Source of the DNA: Caenispirillum salinarum_A | GTDB lineage: Bacteria > Pseudomonadota > Alphaproteobacteria > Rhodospirillales > Rhodospirillaceae | Assembly (NCBI RefSeq): GCF_044803115.1 | Contig: NZ_CP085224.1 | Span: forward strand, 3,162,001 to 3,226,000 | Length of the DNA stretch: 64,000 nt | Direction of reading: 5' to 3' | Part shown: positions 32,763-40,044 of the stretch, piece by piece | Layout: the number at the start of each line of letters is the position of its first letter | How positions within the stretch are numbered: position 1 is the stretch's first letter | Translations under genes and position numbers: made by a program | Notes under the pieces: model-generated | What the model was told of the DNA's origin: nothing | Databases searched by the model: none | What the model saw: the letters and a program-made list of their open reading frames with translations, nothing else

Positions 32763-33569
32763 TCAGCGCGGACTGGCGGTGTCGCCGCCTTGAAGCGGGA
32801 GGGGCGGCGCGCCGGCATTATCGGAGGATTCGGCGGCCAGGGCGCGCCAGACCGCGTACCAGCGGCTGTAATCGGTCGCCTCGCCGGCATCCGGGACCAA
32901 GGTCAGCAGCCGGTAGAGGATCACGCCCCACTGCCGGCTTGCATCGATGGCACCGGACAGATCGTCGGGGTTCAGCGATCCGATGACCCGCAGCACCGCG
33001 GGCGGCACGGCCGGGGACGGATCGACCGGCGCCGCCATGGGCGTGGAGGCGCGCGGCTCGGCCGCCAGCGGCAGCATCGCCGCCTGCGCTTGTCCCTGCA
33101 CCCGGGCATGAGCCCGGTCGGCCAGGGTCTCGGGGTCCTCTCCGATCAAGCCGCCCAGATCCACCGCCGCCTCCAGCCGCCGCCCGTCGGCATCGGGCGC
33201 CAGCGCCAGCAGCAGGCCGGGCGCCAGCTGCCGCCCCTGGTCCACGGGCAGGAACAGCAGCATCTCCGACGCCAGTTCATGGGCCAACGCCTCGGCGTCC
33301 GGCGGCTCCTGGGTCGCCGCCGCGTTCTGTTGGAAGGCATGGAACAGGGCCAGCGCGAGGCGCCAGTCGGGCTCGAACATCAAGGCGGTCAGGATGTGCT
33401 CGATCATGACCCGGGGCGCCACCTGGGCAATGCCCGGCTCCCCCGCCAGCGCGGCGCCGGCGGCCTGATCCTGCGCCGCCGCAGACGAAGTTTCAGGCGC
33501 CGGCGCCAGCAGCACCGCCGTTGCGGCAAGCAGCGTCCGCACCGTCCCCAAGCAGGTCGTCCCCGTCAC
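32763..33569 (-). CDS. Hypothetical exported protein at the head of the EPS export operon
   Basis: 268 aa from GTG 33569, chosen because GGGGGA lies five bases upstream; the open frame extends further. The N-terminus (VRTLLAATAVLLAPAPETSS) is signal-peptide-like. No family recognised: mostly helical, with HILTALMFEPDWRLALALFH, LASEMLLFLPVDQGRQL, LLALAPDADGRRLEAAVDLG and a C-terminal WGVILYRLLTLVPDAGEATD. Three bases separate it from the barrel gene, so a role in polysaccharide secretion is likely but unproven. Confidence 0.6.
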   Translation of the reverse strand: MTGTTCLGTVRTLLAATAVLLAPAPETSSAAAQDQAAGAALAGEPGIAQVAPRVMIEHILTALMFEPDWRLALALFHAFQQNAAATQEPPDAEALAHELASEMLLFLPVDQGRQLAPGLLLALAPDADGRRLEAAVDLGGLIGEDPETLADRAHARVQGQAQAAMLPLAAEPRASTPMAAPVDPSPAVPPAVLRVIGSLNPDDLSGAIDASRQWGVILYRLLTLVPDAGEATDYSRWYAVWRALAAESSDNAGAPPLPLQGGDTASPR

Positions 33570-33715
33570 GCGATCCCCCGAAATCCCGGTCCCGCAGCAG
33601 GATGCGAAGACGCCCGCCCTGCGTGCAAGGAGACCTGGACTCAAGTCATAGACCACGGCCGCGGGTTCGCGATCCGTTTCACTTCCATGACGTGTGACAG
33701 GGATCCGCCGCGCGT

Positions 33716-34477
33716 TTAGCTATAAAAGCCGGTCGCCCCGTCCGTGGCGAGGAAACGCCGAGTCGTGCGTTCCAGGGCGACGGCCGTCAGAATGCCGCTG
33801 TCGAAGGCGCCGGTGTCGATGCCAAGACGGTTGCGGCGCGCTTCCGGCCTTGCCGTGATGGTGTGGCCGTGGACGACGAAGGCGCCGAAGTCGGCGTCGC
33901 TGTTCAGGAAGGGCCGCCGTATCCACCGCATCTCTTTCGGATCCTGCTCCTCCAGCGGCACGCCGGGACGCAGACCGGCGTGGACGAACAGGTATCCGCC
34001 CACCCGGTGGGTGTCGCGCAGCCCGCTCAGGAACCTGCGGTGCTCGGCCGGCAGAACCGCCCGCAGCCGCGCCACGCCGTCGACCGGGTCGCCCCCCATG
34101 GGCTCGCCGGCCTCGTCCATGTACGCGCGGACCGTCGCCAGGCCGCCATTCATCAGCCACAAGGGCCCCTCCCCCTCAGGGTCCGCCAGCGCCTTGAGCA
34201 TCATGTCCTCGTGGTTGCCGCCCAGGCAGATGCGCTGCCAGCCGCGCGGCGGGGGCGCCAGCAGACGGTCGATGACGGCGGGACTGTCGGAACCCCGATC
34301 CACATAGTCGCCCAGGTACACGAGTTGAACCCGATCGGCCGGCCGGCGCGCCAGGTCGGCGGCTATGCGCGCATGCAGGTCGTCCAGCAGGTCGACGCGG
34401 CCATGCACGTCGCCGACGGCATAGACGCGCAGGCCCTCGGGCACGGCTGGCTTGGCGGGACCGGAGAACAGGCTCAT
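33716..34477 (-). CDS. Serine/threonine-type metallophosphoesterase
   Basis: 253 aa. All metal-binding motifs of the calcineurin-like family are visible: GDVHGR, GDYVDRG, GNHED, and the histidines in VHAGLRPG and VHGHT. This is the small PPP-type group resembling bacteriophage lambda protein phosphatase/Ap4A-type hydrolases. The start is uncertain (ATG 34477 has no good ribosome site; upstream in-frame starts exist up to 34540). Single gene, divergent from the SDR at 34629. Confidence 0.85.
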   Translation of the reverse strand: MSLFSGPAKPAVPEGLRVYAVGDVHGRVDLLDDLHARIAADLARRPADRVQLVYLGDYVDRGSDSPAVIDRLLAPPPRGWQRICLGGNHEDMMLKALADPEGEGPLWLMNGGLATVRAYMDEAGEPMGGDPVDGVARLRAVLPAEHRRFLSGLRDTHRVGGYLFVHAGLRPGVPLEEQDPKEMRWIRRPFLNSDADFGAFVVHGHTITARPEARRNRLGIDTGAFDSGILTAVALERTTRRFLATDGATGFYS

Positions 34478-34628
34478 GGGCTGGACATGGGAGGGGACGG
34501 GGCCGCCGCAAGTCCCCCTCGGTGTTAGGCACTTCTGCATCTGCCGAAGCCCCGGGGACGTAGTGGCTGAAGACGCCGCCGTCCGGCGGCCCCTGGGACG
34601 GATGTCAAATCAAAGGGAGAGAAAGACC

Positions 34629-35321
34629 ATGGCCGACAACAAGGTCCTGCTCATCACCGGCGCCTCCAGTGGCATCGGCGCCGCCACAGCCCGCGCGGCG
34701 GCGGCCGAGGGCTGGTCGCTGGCGCTGGCAGCGCGCTCGACCGACAAGCTGGCCGCGCTGGTGGATGAAATCGGCGCCGACCGCGCCCACGCCATTCCCT
34801 GCGACGTCACCGACTTCGAGGACCAGCGGCGCATGGTCGATGCCGTGCTGGACCGGTTCGGCCGGCTGGACGCCGTGTTCGCCAACGCAGGCACCGGCGG
34901 TCAGCCCGGCGGATTCTCCGGCGCGCCCGTGGACAGTTGGCGCAAGATGGTGGACGTCAACATCCTGGGGGTGGCCTATACCCTGCGCGCCACCCTTGAA
35001 CACCTGAAGGCGTCCCGCGGCCACCTGGTCATCACCGGCTCCATCGCCGGCCGCCGGACGCTTCCGGGCTCCATGTACTCGGCGACCAAGTGGGCGGTCT
35101 CGGCCATCGGCTACGGTGTGCGGGAAGAGGTCAAGGGCTCGGGCATGCGTGTCACGCTGCTGGAGCCGGGCATGGTGGACACGCCTTTCTTCGACGAGCC
35201 CAAACCGGATGCCCTGCGCCCCGAGGACGTGGCCCGCAGCGTCGCCTTCGCGCTGTCGCAGCCGCCGGGGGTGGACCTGCACGAACTGGTCGTCCTGCCC
35301 ACCCCGCCGACGGAAGGATGA
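34629..35321 (+). CDS. Short-chain dehydrogenase/reductase
   Basis: 230 aa, with AAAGGGAGAG as ribosome site. TGASSGIGAATA cofactor loop, FANAGTGGQPGG, catalytic Ser in TGSIAGRRTLPG, YSATKWA (Tyr-x-x-x-Lys), and PGMVDTPFFD. This is the YdfG/'SDR family oxidoreductase' group; the substrate cannot be told. It ends 4 bp from the convergent PepSY gene. Confidence 0.87.
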   Translation: MADNKVLLITGASSGIGAATARAAAAEGWSLALAARSTDKLAALVDEIGADRAHAIPCDVTDFEDQRRMVDAVLDRFGRLDAVFANAGTGGQPGGFSGAPVDSWRKMVDVNILGVAYTLRATLEHLKASRGHLVITGSIAGRRTLPGSMYSATKWAVSAIGYGVREEVKGSGMRVTLLEPGMVDTPFFDEPKPDALRPEDVARSVAFALSQPPGVDLHELVVLPTPPTEG

Positions 35322-35325
35322 GGCC

Positions 35326-35634
35326 CTACTGGTCGACGTCGGCGATCTTGCCGGAGACGGCGTCGACCTCCACCTCGACGACGTCGCCCTCGGCCGTCAG
35401 CACATCGATCTCGTAGGCCCAGCCGCTCGGGCTGTCATCCTCTTCCTCCAACTCGACCTCGACCACCGTGCCGGGATGGGCCCCGGCGATGCCGTCGATG
35501 GCCTTGGCCATGGGCATCACCTGGTTGGTCGTGATGAACTCGAGCATCTCATCCGCATCGGCGGCGGCGGCCGGCACGGCGGCGGCGGCCAGCAGCCCGG
35601 CGGCGGCCAGCATGGCGGAAAGGGGCGTTCGCAT
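35326..35634 (-). CDS. Small periplasmic PepSY-domain protein
   Basis: 102 aa from ATG 35634 (AGAGGAGA upstream). A cleavable signal peptide (residues 1 to about 25, ending AAAAD) is followed by one PepSY domain: AKAIDGIAGAHPGTVVEVEL, an acidic EEEDDS loop, YEIDVLTAEGDVVEVEVDAV and SGKIADVDQ. PepSY proteins of this size are thought to bind or inhibit periplasmic proteases or sense metals; no specific partner is encoded nearby. Confidence 0.8.
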   Translation of the reverse strand: MRTPLSAMLAAAGLLAAAAVPAAAADADEMLEFITTNQVMPMAKAIDGIAGAHPGTVVEVELEEEDDSPSGWAYEIDVLTAEGDVVEVEVDAVSGKIADVDQ

Positions 35635-35695
35635 GAGTGTTCTCCTCTGATCGTTGCGCGGGTTCGGACACCAACGCCGCAGCCATGCGCGGGGA

Positions 35696-37057
35696 TCAGC
35701 TCGCCAGAACCGCCGCCAGTCGCTCCAGCCCGACCGCAAGGTCACGGCGCGTGCGGGCGGCGGTCAGGCTGACCCGAACCGCCGCCGGTCGCTCGCGCCC
35801 CACCCCGAACACCGGCGCCGGCACCACCTCCACGCCCGCCGCCCGCGCCCGGTCCGCCACATCGGCGGGATCGCCCGGCACCGCCAGCCACTGGTGCGGG
35901 GCCGGCGCCAGGGTGCGCCCGAGGATGCGCTCCGCCAGCCGCCGGCGCTCGGCGATTTCCGCCCGCTGCCATGCCTGATGCCGGGCGGCCGTTCCGTCCT
36001 CGATCCAGCGGCAGGCGACGGCAAGCATCAGGGGGCTGGCCGGCCAGCTCGTGGCGTGGACCTCGGCGCGCACCGGCTCCAGCAGGCGCGACGGGCCGGC
36101 GATGCATCCGAAGCGCAGGCCGGGCGCGGCGACCTTGGCGAGCCCCGTCACCACCACGCCATGCAGGGGCAGCAGGGCCGCCAGCGGCGGCGTGTCGGTC
36201 AGCCCGCCGTAGACGTCGTCCTCCACCACCGTCACGCCATGACGCTGCGCAACCTCGGCCACCGCCGCGCGGCGCTCCGGCCCCATGGTGGCGGCGGTCG
36301 GGTTCTGCAGCACCGGCACCAGCACCGCCACCCGCGACGCCGTCTGCCGGCACGCGGCCTGCAGCCCCTCGGGCGTGATGCCCTCGCCGTCCATGGGCAA
36401 GGGGTGCAGCTTCAGCCGCAATTGCCGCGCCAGCGCCTTCATGCCGGGAAAGGTCGAAGCCTCCACCAGCACCGTCTCCCCCGGGCCGGCCAGCGCCAGC
36501 AGCACCGCCAGCAACCCCTGCTGGGCCCCGGCGCAGGGGACGACGTCGCCGGCCCGTACCGGCAGCCCCCGCCCCGCCAGCCAGTGCGCCCCGGCGGCGG
36601 CCGCCCGGCGCAGCAGTGCCGGTGGATGATAGGCCGTCAGCGCCGCCGCCTCTCCATCCGCCAGCAGCGCCGCCAGGGAGTCCGCCAAGGCGTTGTCTTC
36701 AGGATCTGTGGCGGGCACGTTGGTGGACAGGTCGACCACATCGGCCGCTCCGAACTCTCCCGCTCCGGGCGCCTTCAAGGCGAACAGCGCCGCCTCGGCG
36801 CTGTCGGCCAGCACGTATGTCCCCCGCCCTATCTCGCCGGAGACCAGATGACGCCGGGCCGCCTCGCGGTAGGCCTGGGTGACGGTGGAGGTGTTCACCC
36901 CCAGGCGCCAGGCGAGGCCGCGGTGGGTGGGCAGGCGGTCGCCGGGCTTGAGATCGCCGGCCGCGACAGCCTCGGCAATGGCCTCCACAAGGGCCAGGTA
37001 CTTGACCCGGTTGCGGCCCGCAATCTCGGGCGTCCAGCCCTCCACCCGTCGCGTCAT
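35696..37057 (-). CDS. MocR/PdxR-family transcriptional regulator (GntR HTH + aminotransferase domain)
   Basis: 453 aa. N-terminal winged helix: LVEAIAEAVAAGDLKPGDRL, PTHRGLAWRLGVNTSTVTQA, GEIGRGTYVL. The rest is a class I aminotransferase fold with VLVPVLQNPTAATMG, VEDDVYGGL, and the PLP lysine in LAKVAAPGLRFG. MocR proteins use PLP or an amino-acid adduct as effector. It is divergent from the threonine-dehydratase-like gene and most likely controls it. The preceding 92 bp contain candidate operators. Confidence 0.87.
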   Translation of the reverse strand: MTRRVEGWTPEIAGRNRVKYLALVEAIAEAVAAGDLKPGDRLPTHRGLAWRLGVNTSTVTQAYREAARRHLVSGEIGRGTYVLADSAEAALFALKAPGAGEFGAADVVDLSTNVPATDPEDNALADSLAALLADGEAAALTAYHPPALLRRAAAAGAHWLAGRGLPVRAGDVVPCAGAQQGLLAVLLALAGPGETVLVEASTFPGMKALARQLRLKLHPLPMDGEGITPEGLQAACRQTASRVAVLVPVLQNPTAATMGPERRAAVAEVAQRHGVTVVEDDVYGGLTDTPPLAALLPLHGVVVTGLAKVAAPGLRFGCIAGPSRLLEPVRAEVHATSWPASPLMLAVACRWIEDGTAARHQAWQRAEIAERRRLAERILGRTLAPAPHQWLAVPGDPADVADRARAAGVEVVPAPVFGVGRERPAAVRVSLTAARTRRDLAVGLERLAAVLAS

Positions 37058-37060
37058 ATC

Positions 37061-37097
37061 TTGTCACCCGGACAATGTTTGGATTGACCCATACAAT
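37061..37097 (+). promoter_or_regulatory. Candidate MocR operator and promoter region
   Basis: In the gap between the divergent regulator and dehydratase genes there is a perfect inverted repeat TTGTC-ACCCG-GACAA (37061-37075). There are also two direct copies of ACAAT (in GGACAAT and ATACAAT) about 20 bp apart. TACAAT at 37092-37097 could be the -10 of the dehydratase gene, 53 bp before its ATG. MocR regulators typically bind such direct repeats. No binding can be shown from sequence. Confidence 0.4.
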
Positions 37098-37149
37098 ACC
37101 CGCGCCGCAGGCTGACGACCAGCTTCAACAGTCTTTCGGGGGTTTTCCC

Positions 37150-38145
37150 ATGCGTCCGTTGTTCACCCTGGATGCCCTGCGCACCGCCGCCGATCTGGTC
37201 CACGCGGTCATGCCGCCGACGCCGCAGATTGTGTGGCCCCTGCTGTCGAAGCGTCTGGGTGCGGAGGTTTGGGTCAAGCACGAGAACCACACGCCGGTGG
37301 GCGCCTTCAAGGTGCGCGGCGGCCTGGTCTACGTCGACCATCTGGCGCGGCTGCCGGCTGCGGAGCGTCCGGCGGGGATCGTCAGCGCCACCCGCGGCAA
37401 TCACGGGCAGAGCCTGGCCTTTGCCGGCGCGCGGGTGGGCCTGCCGGTGACCATCGTGGTGCCCGAGGGCAACAGCCCGGGCAAGAATGCCGCCATGCGG
37501 GCCCTGGGGGCGGAGCTTGTGGAAGCCGGCGCCGACTTCGACGCCGCCAAGGCAGAGGCGGCGGCGCTGTCCCAGGCGCGCGGCCTTGCCGTGGTGCCGC
37601 CCTTCGCCGAGCCGCTGGTGCGCGGCGTGGCGACGTATGCGCTGGAACTGTTCACCGCCGCCCCGGACCTGGACGCGGTGTATGTACCGGTGGGGTGCGG
37701 CTCGGGCCTGTGCGGGATGATCCAGGCGCGCGATCTGCTGGGCCTGCGCACCGAGATCATCGCCGTGACGGCTGCCGGCGCGCCGGGCTTTGCCCGCTCG
37801 TTCGCGGCGGGGAAACCGGTGTCGGGCGCCCCGGCAGACACCATGGCCGACGGCCTGGCCGTGCGCGGCGCCCTTCCCGAAGCTCTGGCGATCGCGACCG
37901 CGGGCGCGGCACGAGTGGTGGAGGTGACGGACGCCGAGATTGGACAGGCCATGCGCCTCCTGTTCGAGGCGACGCACAACGTGGCCGAGGGCGCCGGTGC
38001 TGCCGCCGTGGCGGCACTGACGCGCGAGCGCGCGAGCATGGCGGGCCGCCGTGTCGCCGTGGTGCTGACCGGCGGCAATGTCGATCGCGACGTTTATGCC
38101 GCCGTGCTGGGCGCCACGGATGAGTCCGAAAGCGTTGCGGCTTGA
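37150..38145 (+). CDS. Threonine dehydratase-like PLP enzyme
   Basis: 331 aa, catalytic domain only (no ACT domain). PLP lysine in NHTPVGAFKVRGG, SATRGNHGQSLAFAG, VPEGNSPGKNAAMRALGAEL, the Gly-rich phosphate loop VPVGCGSGLCGM, and LTGGNVD at the end. Fold type II Ser/Thr dehydratase family; the real substrate may be threonine, serine or a related 3-hydroxy amino acid. Control by the divergent MocR protein suggests a catabolic role. GGGGG precedes the ATG. The gene is followed by the tRNA-Thr. Confidence 0.83.
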   Translation: MRPLFTLDALRTAADLVHAVMPPTPQIVWPLLSKRLGAEVWVKHENHTPVGAFKVRGGLVYVDHLARLPAAERPAGIVSATRGNHGQSLAFAGARVGLPVTIVVPEGNSPGKNAAMRALGAELVEAGADFDAAKAEAAALSQARGLAVVPPFAEPLVRGVATYALELFTAAPDLDAVYVPVGCGSGLCGMIQARDLLGLRTEIIAVTAAGAPGFARSFAAGKPVSGAPADTMADGLAVRGALPEALAIATAGAARVVEVTDAEIGQAMRLLFEATHNVAEGAGAAAVAALTRERASMAGRRVAVVLTGGNVDRDVYAAVLGATDESESVAA

Positions 38146-38152
38146 TGCTTTC

Positions 38153-38181
38153 TTGACGAAGGCGGCACGCTGCTGCTAGGG
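38153..38181 (+). promoter_or_regulatory. Candidate promoter of tRNA-Thr
   Basis: TTGACG at 38153-38158, then 17 bp, then CTAGGG at 38176-38181, about 50 bp before the mature tRNA 5' end. The -35 is near perfect and the -10 weak. Confidence 0.4.
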
Positions 38182-38231
38182 AAGGCCGTTCCGTCGCGGT
38201 TCCGATCGGCGGAGCGCCTTCCTTTGGAACA

Positions 38232-38307
38232 GCCGGTATAGCTCAGCTGGTAGAGCACCTGATTTGTAATCAGGGGGTCGCGGGTTCGAACCCTGCTGCC
38301 GGCACCA
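38232..38307 (+). tRNA. tRNA-Thr (anticodon TGT)
   Basis: Complete cloverleaf: acceptor GCCGGTA/TGCCGGC, D-arm GCTC/GAGC, anticodon stem CCTGA/TCAGG with loop TTTGTAA (anticodon at 38265-38267), T-arm GCGGG/CCTGC with TTCGAAC, discriminator A and encoded CCA. It is the insertion site of the iron island; the sequence from the anticodon loop to the 3' end is repeated at 59649. Confidence 0.95.
38267..38306 (+). repeat. Attachment repeat, proximal copy (within tRNA-Thr)
   Basis: Matches 59649-59688 over 23 + 15 identical bases with two adjacent mismatches between them. It begins in the anticodon loop and ends at CC of the CCA, a common site type for tyrosine integrases. Confidence 0.8.
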
Positions 38308-38410
38308 TCCACTTTCCGCAGCCTAGCGGCCAATGCTTGCGTGTTGACAGCGGGCGATGCCGGGCCCGGTTCAAGCTCCAGTTCAAGCACGGCAACACGG
38401 CAGCACGGCG

Positions 38411-38668
38411 TCAGCGACCTTGGTTCGCGGCACCATCGGGCTCCGTGACGTCCAGCACGAAGAACGCGAGCCGCGCCCATTGCTCCTCCGGCAGCCGCGC
38501 GTCCAGCGCCTCACGGAGTTGCTCCGCCAAGTCCGGCCGGATGCCAATGCTCGGATGGGGTCTCACACCTTGGCCGCCAAACCGGAAGACCAGATAGATA
38601 CCAGCCCCGCCACCTCGGCACGCCACGACGGCACCCGGGGCCACGGTCGCGCTTCTCGTCGGCGGCAT
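38411..38668 (-). CDS. Hypothetical small protein (low confidence)
   Basis: 85 aa. The second half looks coding-like (an amphipathic helix LAEQLREALDARLPEEQWAR, then LAFFVLDVTEPDG), but there is no good ribosome site and the N-terminal part is antisense to the membrane-protein remnant at 38598. I recognise no family. The rest of 38308-38597 shows nothing else. Confidence 0.25.
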   Translation of the reverse strand: MPPTRSATVAPGAVVACRGGGAGIYLVFRFGGQGVRPHPSIGIRPDLAEQLREALDARLPEEQWARLAFFVLDVTEPDGAANQGR

Positions 38669-38840
38669 TCATGCCGTTCGCGGCCCGGCCGCCGGCTTGG
38701 CGCGCCTGGCTCAATTGCCGGAAGGCGCTTGGCGTCATGCGGGCCTGACGCTGCGGTTGGTCGGCGGGAGCGTCATTCTCCTGCTGGGCACCATCATGTT
38801 GCGCGCCGCGCTGTCCACACCGCAGCACTCCTTCGGATGA
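38598..38840 (+). pseudogene. Membrane-protein remnant without start codon
   Basis: An open frame of about 80 codons between TAG (38595) and TGA (38838) with no ATG/GTG in its first third. It encodes two hydrophobic helices (ATVALLVGGIHAVRGPAAG, LTLRLVGGSVILLLGTIML) separated by LARLAQLPEGAWRHAG. The A-Q-x-LP...R-x-AGL pattern recalls the small inner-membrane DUF2065 family. It is probably the 3' end of a gene truncated when the island was formed or rearranged; a non-canonical start cannot be excluded. Confidence 0.35.
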
Positions 38841-38873
38841 TCGACGGGCCAGTGGCCGGTGCCCCGCCCGGAC

Positions 38874-39878
38874 CTACCCGCGGCACCGGCTCGGCGGAAT
38901 GCCGTAGGTGCGTTTGAAGGCGGTGGCGAAGTTGGCGGGAGAATTGTAGCCGGCGCGGAAGGCCGCTTCGGTCACCGATCCCTCGTTGCGCTCCAAGAAT
39001 TTGCGCGCATGGTCGAGGCGGAGGCGCCGGAGGTAGTCCCACACGGGCATGCCCAGTTGATCGCGGAACAGCCGTTGCAAGGTGCTCACGCTGACGCAGG
39101 CCGCTCCCGCCACGTCGGCCAGTGTGATCTCGGTCTCGATATGAGCGGCCATGTACTGTTGCGCCGCCCGCAGCCGCGCCGTCGCCCCGCTCCGTCCGGC
39201 GGCCGGGGCAACGGGCGTACCGCGTCCGGCCGCCGACTGGAACACGCGGGCCAGCAGCTCGAAGGCGCGGGCCTCCTGCATAAGGCCGCAGCCAGCCCCC
39301 CCACCCCCCGGCAGGGCGGTGAGCATCAGCGCGGCCAGCCCTGCCAGCTCGGGCGACGCCGGCACGGTGAACAAATGCCCGTGGGTCTTCTCCAGCCGAT
39401 CGGCCAGGGCGGCCGCGTCGCCGTCGAGCCCCGCCTCGCTCAGCCAGCCCGGCGGAACCGTGATGCCGACCTTGCGCAGATGCTCGCCGCGAATGCCGCG
39501 CCTTTCGAAGAGGTCGGGCTCCGTCATGGAATAGACGACGGCTGTCGGCAGACCCTGTCCCGCGCCACCCGCCCCGGCACCCACCTCATGCGCGCGGTCG
39601 CCGAGCGAGATCGAGGCCCGGCCCGCCAGGAACAGGGTCACCGTGATGCCCGGAGACGCCACCACGCGCGTCGTCAGGTCGTGCAGGTCGACGGCATCCG
39701 ACATGTGCAGCGACAGGCCGCTCCTCATGGTGCGGCGGGCGAAATGGCCGCGCAGCGCCGGGTCCGACGGGCGCAGGTCGGGCGCGACAAGATGAACGTC
39801 GCGTCGACGCGCGAGCGCCGCGATGTCCTGCCACGACAGCGCGCCGCCCGCCGCATTTTGATCCGCTCGCAAACTCAT
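38874..39878 (-). CDS. AraC-family transcriptional regulator (PchR-like)
   Basis: 334 aa from ATG 39878 (GGAG upstream). The N-terminal sensor half has a beta-rich part (ITVTLFLAGRASISLGD); the C-terminal double HTH is AAHIETEITLADVAGAACVS then VSTLQRLFRDQLGMPVWDYL, RRLRLDHARKFLE, and GSVTEAAFRAGYNSPANFAT followed by AFKRTYGIPPSR. Regulators of this kind next to TonB receptors (PchR, YbtA, AlcR) sense the ferric siderophore. It is divergent from the receptor at 40045, so it most likely activates that uptake operon. Confidence 0.87.
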   Translation of the reverse strand: MSLRADQNAAGGALSWQDIAALARRRDVHLVAPDLRPSDPALRGHFARRTMRSGLSLHMSDAVDLHDLTTRVVASPGITVTLFLAGRASISLGDRAHEVGAGAGGAGQGLPTAVVYSMTEPDLFERRGIRGEHLRKVGITVPPGWLSEAGLDGDAAALADRLEKTHGHLFTVPASPELAGLAALMLTALPGGGGAGCGLMQEARAFELLARVFQSAAGRGTPVAPAAGRSGATARLRAAQQYMAAHIETEITLADVAGAACVSVSTLQRLFRDQLGMPVWDYLRRLRLDHARKFLERNEGSVTEAAFRAGYNSPANFATAFKRTYGIPPSRCRG

Positions 39879-39956
39879 TTGACCGCTCCGCAAAAGCCGC
39901 CGCACCCGGAAGGCCCTATACAAGACGCTGGCTTCAAGGCACTCCGCCCCTTCAAG

Positions 39957-39975
39957 TTGAGAGTGACTTGCATTA
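39957..39975 (+). promoter_or_regulatory. Fur-box-like site between AraC and TonB receptor genes
   Basis: TTGAGAGTGACTTGCATTA resembles the degenerate Fur operator seen before TonB receptor genes (type TTGAGAATGATTCGCAT). It lies 70 bp before the receptor start and 79 bp before the regulator start, so it could control both. Confidence 0.45.
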
Positions 39976-40044
39976 TTAACACGAGAGCGGTACGCGGTCG
40001 AGCCGGCACGGCGGTGCCGGTTCACGCGGTGAGGGATGAGAGAG

